Shown here: positions 16,901 to 25,080 of the stretch, in pieces
Position numbering within the stretch: position 1 is the stretch's first letter
How the letters are laid out: each line of letters opens with the position of its first letter
DNA from: CAVQAH01 sp963784195
GTDB taxonomy: Bacteria; Acidobacteriota; Vicinamibacteria; Vicinamibacterales; 2-12-FULL-66-21
Length of the DNA: 64,000 bases
Direction: 5' to 3'
Assembly (NCBI GenBank): GCA_963784195.1
Contig: CAWARA010000009.1
Span: forward strand, 186,001 to 250,000
Notes under the pieces: model-generated
Database searches by the model: none
What the model saw: only the letters and a program-made list of their open reading frames with translations
What the model was told of the DNA's origin: nothing
Translations under genes and position numbers: made by a program

Positions 16901-17597
16901 GTTACGCGAACGCCGCGGAGCCGAGGAACGAATCCGCAGGCTCCTGAACCGGCTGGTCACCATCCAGGAGGACGAACGCCGGCGCGTCGCGCGGGACCTT
17001 CACGATCACCTCGGGCAGCAAATCACTGCGCTGCGTTTGACGCTGGAGTCGTTGAAATCGGCATCGATGGTCGACGGCCGGCTCCCCGAGACCGTCGCCG
17101 AAGCACAGCGCATCACCGAGCGCCTCGACCGCGATCTCGACTTTTTCACATCCGAGCTCCGCCCGCCCGCCATCGACGACCTCGGGCTGGGCACGGCGCT
17201 GGCCCAATACGTCGCGGAGTGGTCGAGGAATACCGGGGTGCCGGCACAGTTCCAGTCGAGCGCTCTGGACGGACTCCATCTGACCTCCGATCTCGAGATC
17301 AATCTCTATCGCATCGCGCAGGAAGGGCTCAATAACGTCTATAAGCACGCGCAGGCGACGCTCGTTGACGTGTTCCTCGGCCGTCGCGATGGACAAATCG
17401 TGCTCATCGTGGAAGACAACGGCCGCGGCTTTCAACCTCCGCAGTCTGCCGGCGAAACACGCGACCGCGGGTTGGGACTGCTCGGAATGCGCGAGCGTGC
17501 CGCCTTGATGGGCGGCCAGGTCGAAATCGAGACCGAGCCGGGCAACGGCACCTCGATCTTCGTGAAAGTCCCGGCATCCTTCACGCAACCTGAGTGA
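13905..17597 (+). CDS. CheB-CheR-PAS-PAS-HisKA_3 histidine kinase fusion
   Basis: 1230 residues. Order: CheB methylesterase (1-~185; catalytic Ser14 in GASAGG, His41 in VLHLSP, Asp in GTGADGSMG); CheR methyltransferase (~205-470; SAM motif AGCATGEEAYSL, SCRNLLIYL); a low-similarity PAS-like stretch (~500-620); a long coiled coil with repeated NEEL units (~643-727); PAS (~728-832); PAS (~845-965); another coiled coil; HisKA_3 with phospho-acceptor His1033 in RDLHDHLGQQ; HATPase_c (~1125-1228) with EDNGRGF and the G2 block GLGLLGMRER. No membrane helix is seen. No CheB receiver is present, so esterase control must be internal. Divergent from the NarL regulator. It may couple carboxyl methylation to phosphorylation, with no chemoreceptor nearby. 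Confidence 0.9.
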   Translation: MSTDEFLIVGLGASAGGIKAFKEFFENVPADSGMAYVVVLHLSPEHDSHLAEVLQVSASIPVTQVRERVRIQPNHVYVVPPNQSLSMPDGHLGVSNVTRIEERRAPVDIFFRTLAESRHSYAACVVLSGTGADGSMGLKRVKELGGICVVQDPDEAEFSDMPRNSIATALVDHVLPVEAIPAKLIAYRNSLATLPIEIEEPDRPAIDEQSLRELFGHLRAGTGHDFSNYKRATVLRRVHRRMGVHQILDLGTYAHYVREQPEEAQALLKDLLISVTNFFRDRDAFGSLERVVLPKLFQSKTENDQVRAWVAGCATGEEAYSLAMLLAEHSAGVPGAPMVQIFATDIDVDAIAMAREGVYTINDAADVPAERLRRFFQKEGDAYRVRKELREMVLFAHHNIIKDPPFSHLDLVSCRNLLIYLNHSAQRRVMEVTHFALNPEGYLFLGSTESIEGSGDLFVVVDKDAHIFQSRATSARISIPIAELAAPNERRVLDQAGEARTKERLSFADLHLRLLEQYAPPSMVVNEDHEIVHVSESAGRFLQFVGGEPTHNLLQVVRPELRLELRTALYQSAQQRTNVTASDLTVRLDNETVSVDIIVRPVLRPTDTAQGFFLIIFQERQRGIHDAAAAPANTIPAPARQIDAARQLEDEVIRLKATLRTTIERDETQAEELKASNEELQAMNEELRSSAEELETSKEELQSLNEEMRTVNQELKIKIEEQVQANDDIYNLINSAEIGTLFLDRAARIKLFTPRTRDIFSLLPVDRGRQLADINNHLLSTDLTADIDRVLQHQERVEREVQTRDGRWFMMRLIPYRTAEDHIDGAVLTFFDITVRKLAEEALRRSEERMRLVLESVADYAILTLDEEGRIDTWTAGARAMFGFTEPEAVGSSFDLLSTPEDRERGVAAAELRQARVAGRAVDERWHVRKDGTRVFVSGTLSPLRSAHGVIVGYVKIARDLTERKRLEDALHHANDDLDARVQERTRELADANVTLDLELRERRGAEERIRRLLNRLVTIQEDERRRVARDLHDHLGQQITALRLTLESLKSASMVDGRLPETVAEAQRITERLDRDLDFFTSELRPPAIDDLGLGTALAQYVAEWSRNTGVPAQFQSSALDGLHLTSDLEINLYRIAQEGLNNVYKHAQATLVDVFLGRRDGQIVLIVEDNGRGFQPPQSAGETRDRGLGLLGMRERAALMGGQVEIETEPGNGTSIFVKVPASFTQPE

Positions 17598-17616
17598 CGT
17601 CGATCGCAACACCGTC

Positions 17617-17666
17617 GTGGTTCGTGGTCCGTAGACCGTGGTTCGGCGAGACACGGACCACGAACT
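17617..17666. repeat. GTGGTCCGTAGAC/GGTTCGGCGAGACAC repeat, copy 1
   Basis: GTGGTTCGTGGTCCGTAG, then GGTTCGGCGAGACACGGACC. The ends pair with each other as a hairpin. A longer copy with the same core in the same orientation lies at 18187-18261, on the other side of the membrane-protein gene. Confidence 0.6.
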
Positions 17667-18150
17667 CAGAAACTACGACGCTGGAACACCGCGAATGCCT
17701 TCATCGCCAATAGCAACGCGGCAAAGACAGTGAGGTGCCGGACGTAGTTCAGGTTCGACCACGTCGTGGCCTTCGCAACTGCCTCGGGTGAATCGCCAGC
17801 CGCCAGCAGGCCGATCATGGTGGGAATGAAATACGCGAAGGTGAGCACACGATCGGCCAGCGCCATCAGCGCCGCGGCCAGCCAGTAGCCGCGTACGGCG
17901 CCCGACGATCGCCACGCGCCGAAGAGATTGGCCAGAGTGATGAGCGTCAGCGGGCCGGTCGTGACGAACGCCCAGAATCGCCGGCCGGTATCGAATCGCT
18001 GCGCCGCGTCAGCGTGCCAATGCGTGCCCGACGCGACGTCACCAGCCATTCCGGGATGACGATGAGATGTTCGTAGAGACCCGCCCCCAGCGCAATTCCC
18101 AGGTTGATGACGAACAGCCAGAGCAGAACCTCCGAAACAGGCCGGGACAT
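17666..18150 (-). CDS. Small multi-pass membrane protein, one frameshift near 18035
   Basis: Starts at ATG 18150 after AGGAGG: MSRPVSEVLLWLFVINLGIA begins helix 1, then LIVIPEWL. At about 18028-18040 the frame changes (one base missing is the simplest repair) and the protein continues HWHADAAQRFDTGRRFWAFV, a second helix TGPLTLITLANLFGAW, a third GYWLAAALMALADRVLTF, and a last VFAALLLAMKAFAVF. Four membrane helices in ~160 residues and the Trp-His/Arg-Arg-Phe loop resemble DUF1772-like anthrone oxygenase-type membrane proteins, but this is tentative. Repeats flank the gene on both sides. Confidence 0.6.
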
Positions 18151-18186
18151 GACGACCTCCTGCTCCCATTCTTCATCAGAGTCGCC

Positions 18187-18261
18187 GTGGTTCGTAGACC
18201 GTGGTCCGTGGTCCGTAGACGGCGGTTCGGCGAGACACGAACCACGGACCACGGATCACGG
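18187..18261. repeat. GTGGTCCG/GGTTCGGCGAGACAC repeat, copy 2
   Basis: The left half, CGTGGTTCGTAGACCGTGG then TCCGTGGTCCGTAGAC, pairs with the right half GAACCACGGACCACGG around GGCGGTTCGGCGAGACAC. It is a longer hairpin than copy 1 but has the identical core and orientation. MITE- or REP-like; no transposase nearby. Confidence 0.6.
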
Positions 18262-18286
18262 CGATGGCCTGTTCCAACGAGCGGAC

Positions 18287-20939
18287 TTACTCGTGACGGA
18301 GCGCGAGGATTGGATCGGTTCGGATGGCCCGCAAGGCGGGGACGGATGCGGCGCCCAGGGCGACCAGAATGGCTAGCGCGCTGACGGCCACGAACGTCGC
18401 GGGATCGGTCGCGGTCACGCCGAACAGATACGATTCGAGGAGTCTGCCCGCCACGAGCGCCGCTGCTGTGCCGATGACGATGCCGGTCAGCGGGGCGGCC
18501 ATCCCATGTCCGAGGACGAGCCAGAGGATCTCGCGCTTGCCTCCTCCCAGCGCCATGCGCACGCCGAACTCGCGCGTGCGCTGCACGGTCATGAATGCAA
18601 TCAGGCTGTAGATCCCGAGTGTGGCGAGGAACAGTGCGAATGACGCCAGCGCGCCAGCCAGCACGAGGTAGAACCGCCGTGGCAACATCGTGACATCGAC
18701 GAGCTGGTCGAGCGTCGCGGCTGTCGGGAATGTCTGTGCCGGAATCAGCGATCGGACAGCCTCTTTCAGCGACGGAAGGACAGCAGACGCGTCGGTCGTC
18801 GTTCTGGCGACGAGCGTGATCGATCCGAACGGAGACTGCGCGAACGGGACGAAGACCTCCTCTCGACCGGGATTCTCCAGCGCCGTGTGGCGCAAATCGT
18901 TCACCACGCCGACGATCGTCAGCGCCGCGGGGGTCCGCTGATTGGCGACGTTGACGGTGGCGCCGACCGCGTTGCCGACGACGAAGTGGCGAGCGAACGA
19001 CTCGGTGACCACGGCGACCGGGAGGCTGCCCGCGCGGTCGCTCGCGTTGAACGTGCGGCCTTCACGGAGCTTCATCCCCAGCGCCTCGAAGTATCCGTCC
19101 GACGCGATCGTGAGCCACGCGCTCCGTCGTTCCGATCTCCAGCGTCACGAACGGAGCTGCCGGTGACCGCGCCCTCCATCTCGATGCTTCCCGATCCCAG
19201 GAAAGGCATCGCGGTCACGACACCGGCCGCCGCGACACCCGGGAGACGTCGAATTCTCTGCAGCGCATCGCCGGCGAACTGCACCTGTTGATCCGGCTTC
19301 GGAAACGCCGACCAGACATGGGTTTCGAGCACGGCCACGTTGGCTGGAGAGAAACCAGGATCGACCTGTGTCACGCGCAGAAAGCTGTGCGCGAGCAACC
19401 CGGCGCCAACGAGCAGCAATACCGTCAACGCGACCTCGGCAGCAACGAGCGTTTCGCGCATCCGCGCGCCCCCTGCACGACCGCCGCCTGGCGCGCGTAA
19501 AGCGCCAGCCGTATCCGATCGACGCAGATGCACAGCCGGGATCACGCTGACCAGCGCCGTCATGAGTGCACCGGCCACGGCCGAGAACGCGAACACCCTC
19601 CAGTTGACCGCGGCATCCTCGAGACGAGGAACTGCAGCTGGTGTCGCGACGACTACCCATCGCAGGATTCCGACCGCGATCAGGAGACCTGCGGCCGTGC
19701 CGGCCGCGGCGAGCGTCGCCGTTTCCGCCAGGAGCTGAGACGCCAGATGCCGCGGACCGGCCCCAATTGCCGTGCGGATGCCAAACTCGAGGCGCCTTTC
19801 CGCCGCGCGCGCCACCAGCAGGGTCCCGACGTTCGCACAGGCGATCAGCGCCACCAGCGCGACGGCTGCGAACAGGATCAGGATCGGTTTCCTGACCCGC
19901 CCGAGGAGCGTCTCCGCAATCGGCATCACCTGCAGATCGATGGCGCGATAGAACCGCGGATGCTGTTTCGCGAGCTCGCCGCGCAGAACGGTGGCTTCCG
20001 CACGCGCGGTATCGAGCCCTGCGGTCTCGCGCACGCGGGCGATGGCGCGCACGAACGTCGCCGCGCGTTGCTGGCGAAGCGGCTCGGCCATCGGGTAAGG
20101 CCCCCACAGGAGCTGCGTCCTGTCCAGCCATCTGAAGTCCGGCCCCATCACGCCGACGATCGTCATCGCACCCACGTCGTCGAATCGCAGCGGTCGTCCG
20201 ACGATCGATGGATCGGCACCGAATTGACGACGCCAGAGCTGATGGCTGACGACGACAACCCGTTCGGCGCCAGGACGGTAATCCTCCGGGACGAAGGTTC
20301 GTCCGAGCATCGGCCTGACGCCGAGGAGCTCGAAGAAGCCTTCTGAAACGAGGCCAGCCGGCCAGATCACCGGGTCGTCGGTTGCGGCAAACGTGAAGCT
20401 CCAGGGTCGAACGGCCGCCGTCGCGGCAAATGCGTGGCTCGCATCGCGCCAATCCAGATACGTCGCCGGCGAGATCCGCACGTCATCAGGATTGTCCGGA
20501 TTCGTCTGTTGAAGGGTGACGAGGCGATTCACGCCAGCGTATGGCAACGGGCGAAGCAACACGGCGTCGGTGACGGAGAAGACGGCGGTCGTCAGCCCGA
20601 TTCCCAGCGCCAGCGCACCAGCGGCGCCAACAGTGAACGCCGGGCGCTTCAGCAGCGTTCGAACGCTGAAGCGCAGGTCCGGCAGCAGTCGCGCCATCAA
20701 TCGCGCCCGGCGTTGAGCATCTCCGCCTGCTGATGCTGGTACGCCGGAGGCGCAGGCGACAGAGGACGATGGCGACGACAACCTGGCGCCAGTACCAGAA
20801 GCGGCGCCCAGCCGCGGCCGCGTGCCTCGACGACCAGCTGAAATTCCTCGCGGAGGTCTCCGGCGATGACGTCGGCCGCGTCCGCCTGGACGAGGTGCGT
20901 CAGGAGCCATTCGGCAGCACGCGGGACCGGCGGACTCAT
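18287..20939 (-). pseudogene. Second ADOP-type FtsX/MacB-like permease, broken by several frameshifts
   Basis: Starts at ATG 20939, overlapping the PadR stop as ATGA: MSPPVPRAAEWLLTHLVQ is the soluble prefix. The frame breaks near 20801-20808 (RGWA resumes as RFWYWRQVVVAIV), again near 20700 before RLLPDLRFSVRTLLKRPAF, then near 19155 (resuming APFVTLEIGTTER) and near 19128 (resuming WLTIASDGYFEALGMKL). The last part ends RTDPILALRHE at 18287. All domains of an ADOP permease can be found (prefix, MacB domain, LIACANVGTLLVARAAERR core, second MacB domain, C-terminal FtsX core), but no single frame encodes them. At least four lesions make real decay possible; clustered sequence error is the alternative. 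Confidence 0.75.
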
Positions 20940-21262
20940 GACTTGCCCAGCCGCGCCATCAATCCGCGCGACATCTCCTGCCACGACGCATGCTCGCGGG
21001 CAAGCGCGCGGCGCCCTGTCGGCGTGAGCCGGTAGTAACGCTTCGACCGGCCTCCGCGATCGTCACCGCCCCGTTCGAGCCGCGATGTGACGTATCCCTG
21101 ACGTTCGAGGCGTTCGAGCGTCGTGTAGATGGCCCCGCTGGTCGCGCTGCGTCCCGTCCGATCCTGAATCAGCCGGTGAATGGTGACGCCGTACGCGTCT
21201 TCATCGAGATGCGCAACGGCCATCAGCAACAACCATTGAAAGGCGCCGAGTGAGGTGCTCAT
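20936..21262 (-). CDS. PadR family transcriptional regulator
   Basis: 108 residues from ATG 21262. Winged helix: FQWLLLMAVAHLDEDAYGVT, then SGAIYTTLERLERQGYVTSR and the wing RSKRYYRLTPTGRRAL. Its stop overlaps the permease start by four bases, giving the same coupled PadR-ADOP design as at 6.8-9.9 kb, in opposite orientation. Two 15-bp palindromes lie in its promoter. It probably represses itself and the permease. The message would have a leader of roughly 29 bases and a weak ribosome binding site. Confidence 0.9.
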   Translation of the reverse strand: MSTSLGAFQWLLLMAVAHLDEDAYGVTIHRLIQDRTGRSATSGAIYTTLERLERQGYVTSRLERGGDDRGGRSKRYYRLTPTGRRALAREHASWQEMSRGLMARLGKS

Positions 21263-21270
21263 GCCAGAAG

Positions 21271-21327
21271 TCCTACACTGTAGGAATAGAGTTCCTACAA
21301 TGTAGGAGTTCGAAGGGACCCTGTCAA
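21271..21327 (-). promoter_or_regulatory. PadR promoter with twin TCCTACA-N-TGTAGGA operators
   Basis: Read on the minus strand: TTGACA (21327-21322), exact 17-base spacer, TACATT (21304-21299). Perfect 15-bp palindromes TCCTACA-N-TGTAGGA occupy 21293-21307 (covering the -10) and 21271-21285 (just downstream of the start), 22 bp apart centre to centre, about two helical turns. The -35 overlaps the 3' end of the acetyltransferase gene. The CTAC/GTAG core is shared with the operators at 6795-6823. Confidence 0.75.
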
Positions 21328-22157
21328 GCGAGCTCGCGCAGGCTGTCCGCAGCGCGGGGATCGGCGGCCACCGCCTGCATGAGGGGCAGCGCGAACTCGA
21401 ACAGGCCGCGCGCCGGGAACAGATGACTCACCGCATCGCCTACGGATCCGGCCGCGACGCGCTGATTCATCAGGTAGGTATCGGTGACTTTCGCGAAAAA
21501 GCGATCCGGCCAGTGCGCGTGTGCGCCGTTGGCGGAATCCACCTCTTCCTGCGCGCGCCAGATTCGCCGGCCCGTTTCGTCGAGCACGGGCACCTGATAC
21601 CGGGCGATGCGCTTGCCGGGAAAATCGGCCACGTGCTCGACGTAATGAAGGAAGGTGACCGTGTCGTGGTCCGCGCCCAGCATCAGGATCTTCCCGCTCA
21701 TCTCGACGAACCGCTGCAACGCCGACCCTGCGCCAAGCGCATAGTCCCACGGCTGCTCCGAGATCAGGTGCCCGGCCTGCCTTCCCCACACCGCGAACCG
21801 CGTGACGTGATCGTTGACTCGCGCCTCCGGGTACGTGCGGAAGAACTCGACGAGCACGCCATGATCGCGCGCCGATCGTGCGGTGATCGCATCGAAGGCT
21901 GGCAGCTTGTCGAGCACCTCCCGCTCCTCGCGCGCGTCGAGATTGCCGCGACCGACCTCGTCGTAGTAGCGCGGGCAGCCCGCGTACATCATCAGCGTGC
22001 CTTCTGCCGTCAACACATCCTTCAACGCCAGGTGAATCTGATCGGGACCGCCGGCGATCTCTCCGACCGCGCGAACGGACGCGTGGAGCATGATGCAGTC
22101 GCCTGCCGTCACGCCCAGCGAACGGAAACCGTCGGCCAGCTGCTGCCGTGAATACAT
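21324..22157 (-). CDS. AAC(3)-family aminoglycoside N-acetyltransferase-like protein
   Basis: 277 residues from ATG 22157 (GTG 22160 is in frame). The AAC(3)/YokD fold is recognisable: DCIMLHASVRAVGEIAGG, LMMYAGCP, the RVNDHVTRFAVWGRQA loop, then MLGADHDTVTFLHYVEH. AAC(3) enzymes transfer acetyl from acetyl-CoA to the 3-amino group of aminoglycosides, but many chromosomal homologues have unknown native substrates, so resistance is not established. Cytoplasmic; no signal. Not obviously in an operon. Confidence 0.85.
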   Translation of the reverse strand: MYSRQQLADGFRSLGVTAGDCIMLHASVRAVGEIAGGPDQIHLALKDVLTAEGTLMMYAGCPRYYDEVGRGNLDAREEREVLDKLPAFDAITARSARDHGVLVEFFRTYPEARVNDHVTRFAVWGRQAGHLISEQPWDYALGAGSALQRFVEMSGKILMLGADHDTVTFLHYVEHVADFPGKRIARYQVPVLDETGRRIWRAQEEVDSANGAHAHWPDRFFAKVTDTYLMNQRVAAGSVGDAVSHLFPARGLFEFALPLMQAVAADPRAADSLRELA

Positions 22158-22263
22158 CACTCAGCAGTCTACTGGCGGCCAGCACGATGAACCAGCCCAT
22201 CATTAGTTCGGTGGCGCCCTTCTTGCGAGCCGCTGAACCTGGACAGACGTGGCAGGAGGTCGC

Positions 22264-23019
22264 GTGCAGACTCTTCCCCAGATCAACGGTGGACCAGCCC
22301 AGCCGGGACTCGATCGCAAGCCGTCGACCGACGAGGAGATCGTCCTCCGCGTACGATCCGGCGACACGGATCTCTTCGAGGTCCTGATGCGGCGTCACAA
22401 CCAGCGCCTGTATTGCGCCGTTCGCGCTATCGTCCGGGACGACGCCGAAGCAGAGGATGCGGTGCAGCAGGCGTATCTTGCTGCGTACCGGAACCTCGGC
22501 CAGTTCGAGGGACGGGCTCGTTTCTCGACATGGCTGACGCGCATCGCGATTCACGAAGCGCTCGCGCGGCGGCGGCGGAGGCTCGATAGAGGTGCGCGAA
22601 CAGCGAGCGTATCGTTTGTCGACACCGTGGCCTCGCCCGATCCGGATCCGGAACAGCGAACGTATGCCGTCGAACTGAGTGCGCTGCTCGACTCGGCCCT
22701 CGGCCAGCTGCCCGCCGGTTACCGGGCGGTCTTCGAACTGCGCGAGATCCACGGCCTGAATACGTTCGATACGGCCGAACGTCTCCGGCTCAGTGAGGGC
22801 ACGGTCAGAACCCGCTTACACAGGGCGAAAGACCTGCTGCAGCGGACCCTTCAGAACCTCATGCCGCCTGATGCCTGCCGGTTCGACGGGGCCCGCTGTG
22901 ACAGGCTCGTCGACGCGGTGATGAGCAAGCTGCGCGATCCCGAGTTCCTGGTGCTCGTGGCGTTTCACCTCAAAGCGATTTCAGAAACTCAACCAGGTCG
23001 GCCTTCTGATCCGCTGTGA
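22264..23019 (+). CDS. ECF-type RNA polymerase sigma factor
   Basis: 251 residues from GTG 22264, just after AGGAGGT (22254-22260); GTG 22249 is an alternative. Region 2: DLFEVLMRRHNQRLYCAVRA, then EAEDAVQQAYLAAYRNLGQF. Region 4: LPAGYRAVFELREIHGLN, then LRLSEGTVRTRLHRAKDLL, the HTH contacting the -35 element. A ~45-residue C-terminal extension with three cysteines (DACRFDGARCDRL) follows region 4, longer than in minimal ECFs. No anti-sigma gene is adjacent on this strand. The last 50 bases overlap the convergent cytochrome gene. Confidence 0.88.
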   Translation: MQTLPQINGGPAQPGLDRKPSTDEEIVLRVRSGDTDLFEVLMRRHNQRLYCAVRAIVRDDAEAEDAVQQAYLAAYRNLGQFEGRARFSTWLTRIAIHEALARRRRRLDRGARTASVSFVDTVASPDPDPEQRTYAVELSALLDSALGQLPAGYRAVFELREIHGLNTFDTAERLRLSEGTVRTRLHRAKDLLQRTLQNLMPPDACRFDGARCDRLVDAVMSKLRDPEFLVLVAFHLKAISETQPGRPSDPL

Positions 23020-24170
23020 GTTTCAGTCCAAGTCGCTTCTCGTAGTGATTGACGACAGCCATGAGATCGGCGGCGCTGCCATCGTGGAAATACGGGGGGA
23101 TGCTGCCATAACCCGCGCAGGGGCGTCGCCCGATACTTTCGTGTCGCGCTGCGGGCCGCGTAGAGCGGGTCGGCGCCTACGGTCGCCGGATCGTGCAGGA
23201 CGGGGACCTTCTTGTCGGCGCCGCTCAGCACGTCGGTGTACGTTGGCGGTGTGTGACACTTCGCGCAACCAGCTTCGTTCTTGAATACTCGTTCGCCTCG
23301 ATCCGCAGCTTCCTTGTTGAAACTTCCGCTCGGAGGTTTCGGAGCCGCGAGACTCAGCTGATACTCGAGGAGCGCTGCCAGCTTCGGTGTCACGAGGTCC
23401 GGCGTCTGCGAGATCTCGAGCCCGATCCGCGGATCCTTGAAGTTTCCGCGCCCGCCCATCTGCGAGATGCCAACGTATGCGTTCCAGTACCAGATCGGGC
23501 CGTCCCCGGTAAAGGTCTCGAACCCCACGTCACGCAGCCCATACGCAGGAGGAATCACGACCGGAATGGAGGGACTCTTCAGCGGGACGATCTTCTTGCC
23601 ATCGAACGCATGGTGGCGCGGATCGTACTTTCCCGGCCCCCACTTGGCGAACTCCGCTTTGAGCTTGTCGTCGAGCGCAGGAGACAGCCCGAGGATCGCG
23701 CCGACGTTCAGGTCCACGTTCGGCCATCCATCGAGACGGCGCCCGATGCCGGGCGCGAACGAGTTGTCGACGGTCGAGTGACACAGCGCGCAGGTAATGC
23801 CGATGCTCGTCAGCTGGCCGGCGTCGCTCACCTTGCCGATCACGCCGACAACCGCATTCACCTTGAGCAGGTCCAACGTCACCGCAGGACTCGACAAATC
23901 AACCTTCTTCGCCTTCAGAGCCTCGATGACCGGTGCAGGCAGCGACTCGACATCCACCTTCAGCCCGACCTTCAACGCCTGTGCGGGGCTGACGGACTTG
24001 AGGCCCTCATGCATCCGCAACGTGTCGGTCCATAACTGTTCATCGCCAAACGTGTCGAAGCGAAACACCTTGAGGCCGTCCTGTTGTCGTGCGGCCGGGG
24101 CCGATCCGGATGAGATGGCGAAGCTCAGCGTGAGGACGAACAGAACCGAAGCGGGACCGATGAGTCGCAT
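22970..24170 (-). CDS. Exported diheme cytochrome c (MauG/CCP-like C-terminus), frameshift at a C6 run
   Basis: About 400 residues. Signal peptide FVLTLSFAISSGSAPAA. Two covalent haem sites: CALCH (~residue 130) and CAKCH (~residue 299). The starting frame degenerates after RGLWQHPP; skipping one base beside a run of six C (23094-23099) restores YFHDGSAADLMAVVNHYEKR and ends LVEFLKSL at 22970. HDGSAADL is characteristic of the last haem domain of bacterial diheme peroxidase-like proteins. Periplasmic electron transfer or peroxide reduction is likely; the substrate is unknown. Its 3' end overlaps the sigma factor gene in antisense. Confidence 0.85.
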
Positions 24171-24234
24171 GGCTGGTCACTCCCTTCTGCCTCACAGAAA
24201 TAGAGTGACGTCGGGCTGTTTGGTTACAGGCGGC

Positions 24235-25080
24235 TCATTGGGCGGCGAAATAGCCTCGACGGGCGTCGACCGTGACGCGGCGGCCTTTGACGGTGACCTC
24301 GATCTTGTGCCAGCCGGGCGCGGGCACGCCCGTCGGCGTATACGCGAGGATGTACCGCGTCCGGAACTCGTCCAGGACGGATGCGAACGCTTCAGACAGC
24401 TTGTCGACCGACGGAATCTCCAGCACTCGTCCGCCGGTCGCCGACGTCAGCTTCGGCAGAAACGAGTCCCGGCGGCCACCTTCGGTCACCACGCCGTAGA
24501 CAACCGCATCGGCACGGTCGGCTACCTTGAAGACCGCCGCTGGACCGAGCCAGCTGGACGTGTCCACTCCATCGCTGAACACGACGGTCAGTACTCGCCC
24601 GCCTCGCGGATCGGAAAACGCGAGCCCCGCCGCGACGCCATCGATCAGTGATGTCGTGCTCCTGGCTTCCAATGCCAGGAGCTCGGAGAGGATTGGGCCG
24701 CGATCGGTTGATGGTTCGCTCCGGATCGCAACGGCGTGGTTGAACGACACGAGCGCGGCGCGATCCATGGGGCTCAACGCGTTCACCAGGCCACTTGCGG
24801 CAGACCTGAGAAACTCCATCGGTTGACCCGCCAGGCTCGCGCTCGAATCGAGCACCAGCACGACGCTGAGCGGAATCTTGTCCACGTCGGCCAACGCGAT
24901 CTTCTGAAGAACGCCTTCATCGCGCAGCTCGAAATCAGAGGCGCGCAAGCCCCGGACGGGATGGCCGTTCTGTGCCACCAGCACATCGACGCGAACGGCG
25001 TCGGCGCGCGATCTGAACGTCTGGGCCAGCGGGGCCGCGGCGCCGGCGATGAGAAGAGCAAGGCAGCAGAACGCCCTCAT
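24235..25080 (-). CDS. Exported VWA-domain protein (acidobacterial VWFA-related type)
   Basis: 281 residues. Signal peptide LLIAGAAAPLAQ. The lead VDVLVAQNGHPVRGLRASDF is the characteristic N-terminal module of this type. The von Willebrand A fold has a complete MIDAS: Asp78-x-Ser80-x-Ser82 in VLDSSASLAG, Thr in STTSLIDG and Asp in FSDGVDTSS. It ends KGRRVTVDARRGYFAAQ. Metal-dependent protein binding in the periplasm is likely; partners are unknown. The ATG overlaps the stop of the upstream TPR gene (ATGA), so it is the last gene of a GAF-Fis/TPR/VWA operon. Confidence 0.88.
   Translation of the reverse strand: MRAFCCLALLIAGAAAPLAQTFRSRADAVRVDVLVAQNGHPVRGLRASDFELRDEGVLQKIALADVDKIPLSVVLVLDSSASLAGQPMEFLRSAASGLVNALSPMDRAALVSFNHAVAIRSEPSTDRGPILSELLALEARSTTSLIDGVAAGLAFSDPRGGRVLTVVFSDGVDTSSWLGPAAVFKVADRADAVVYGVVTEGGRRDSFLPKLTSATGGRVLEIPSVDKLSEAFASVLDEFRTRYILAYTPTGVPAPGWHKIEVTVKGRRVTVDARRGYFAAQ

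Noticed and set aside
21324..22157. Acquired aminoglycoside resistance gene
   Set aside because: AAC(3)-like fold is clear, but no mobile context or base-composition shift is visible; chromosomal homologues often have other roles.
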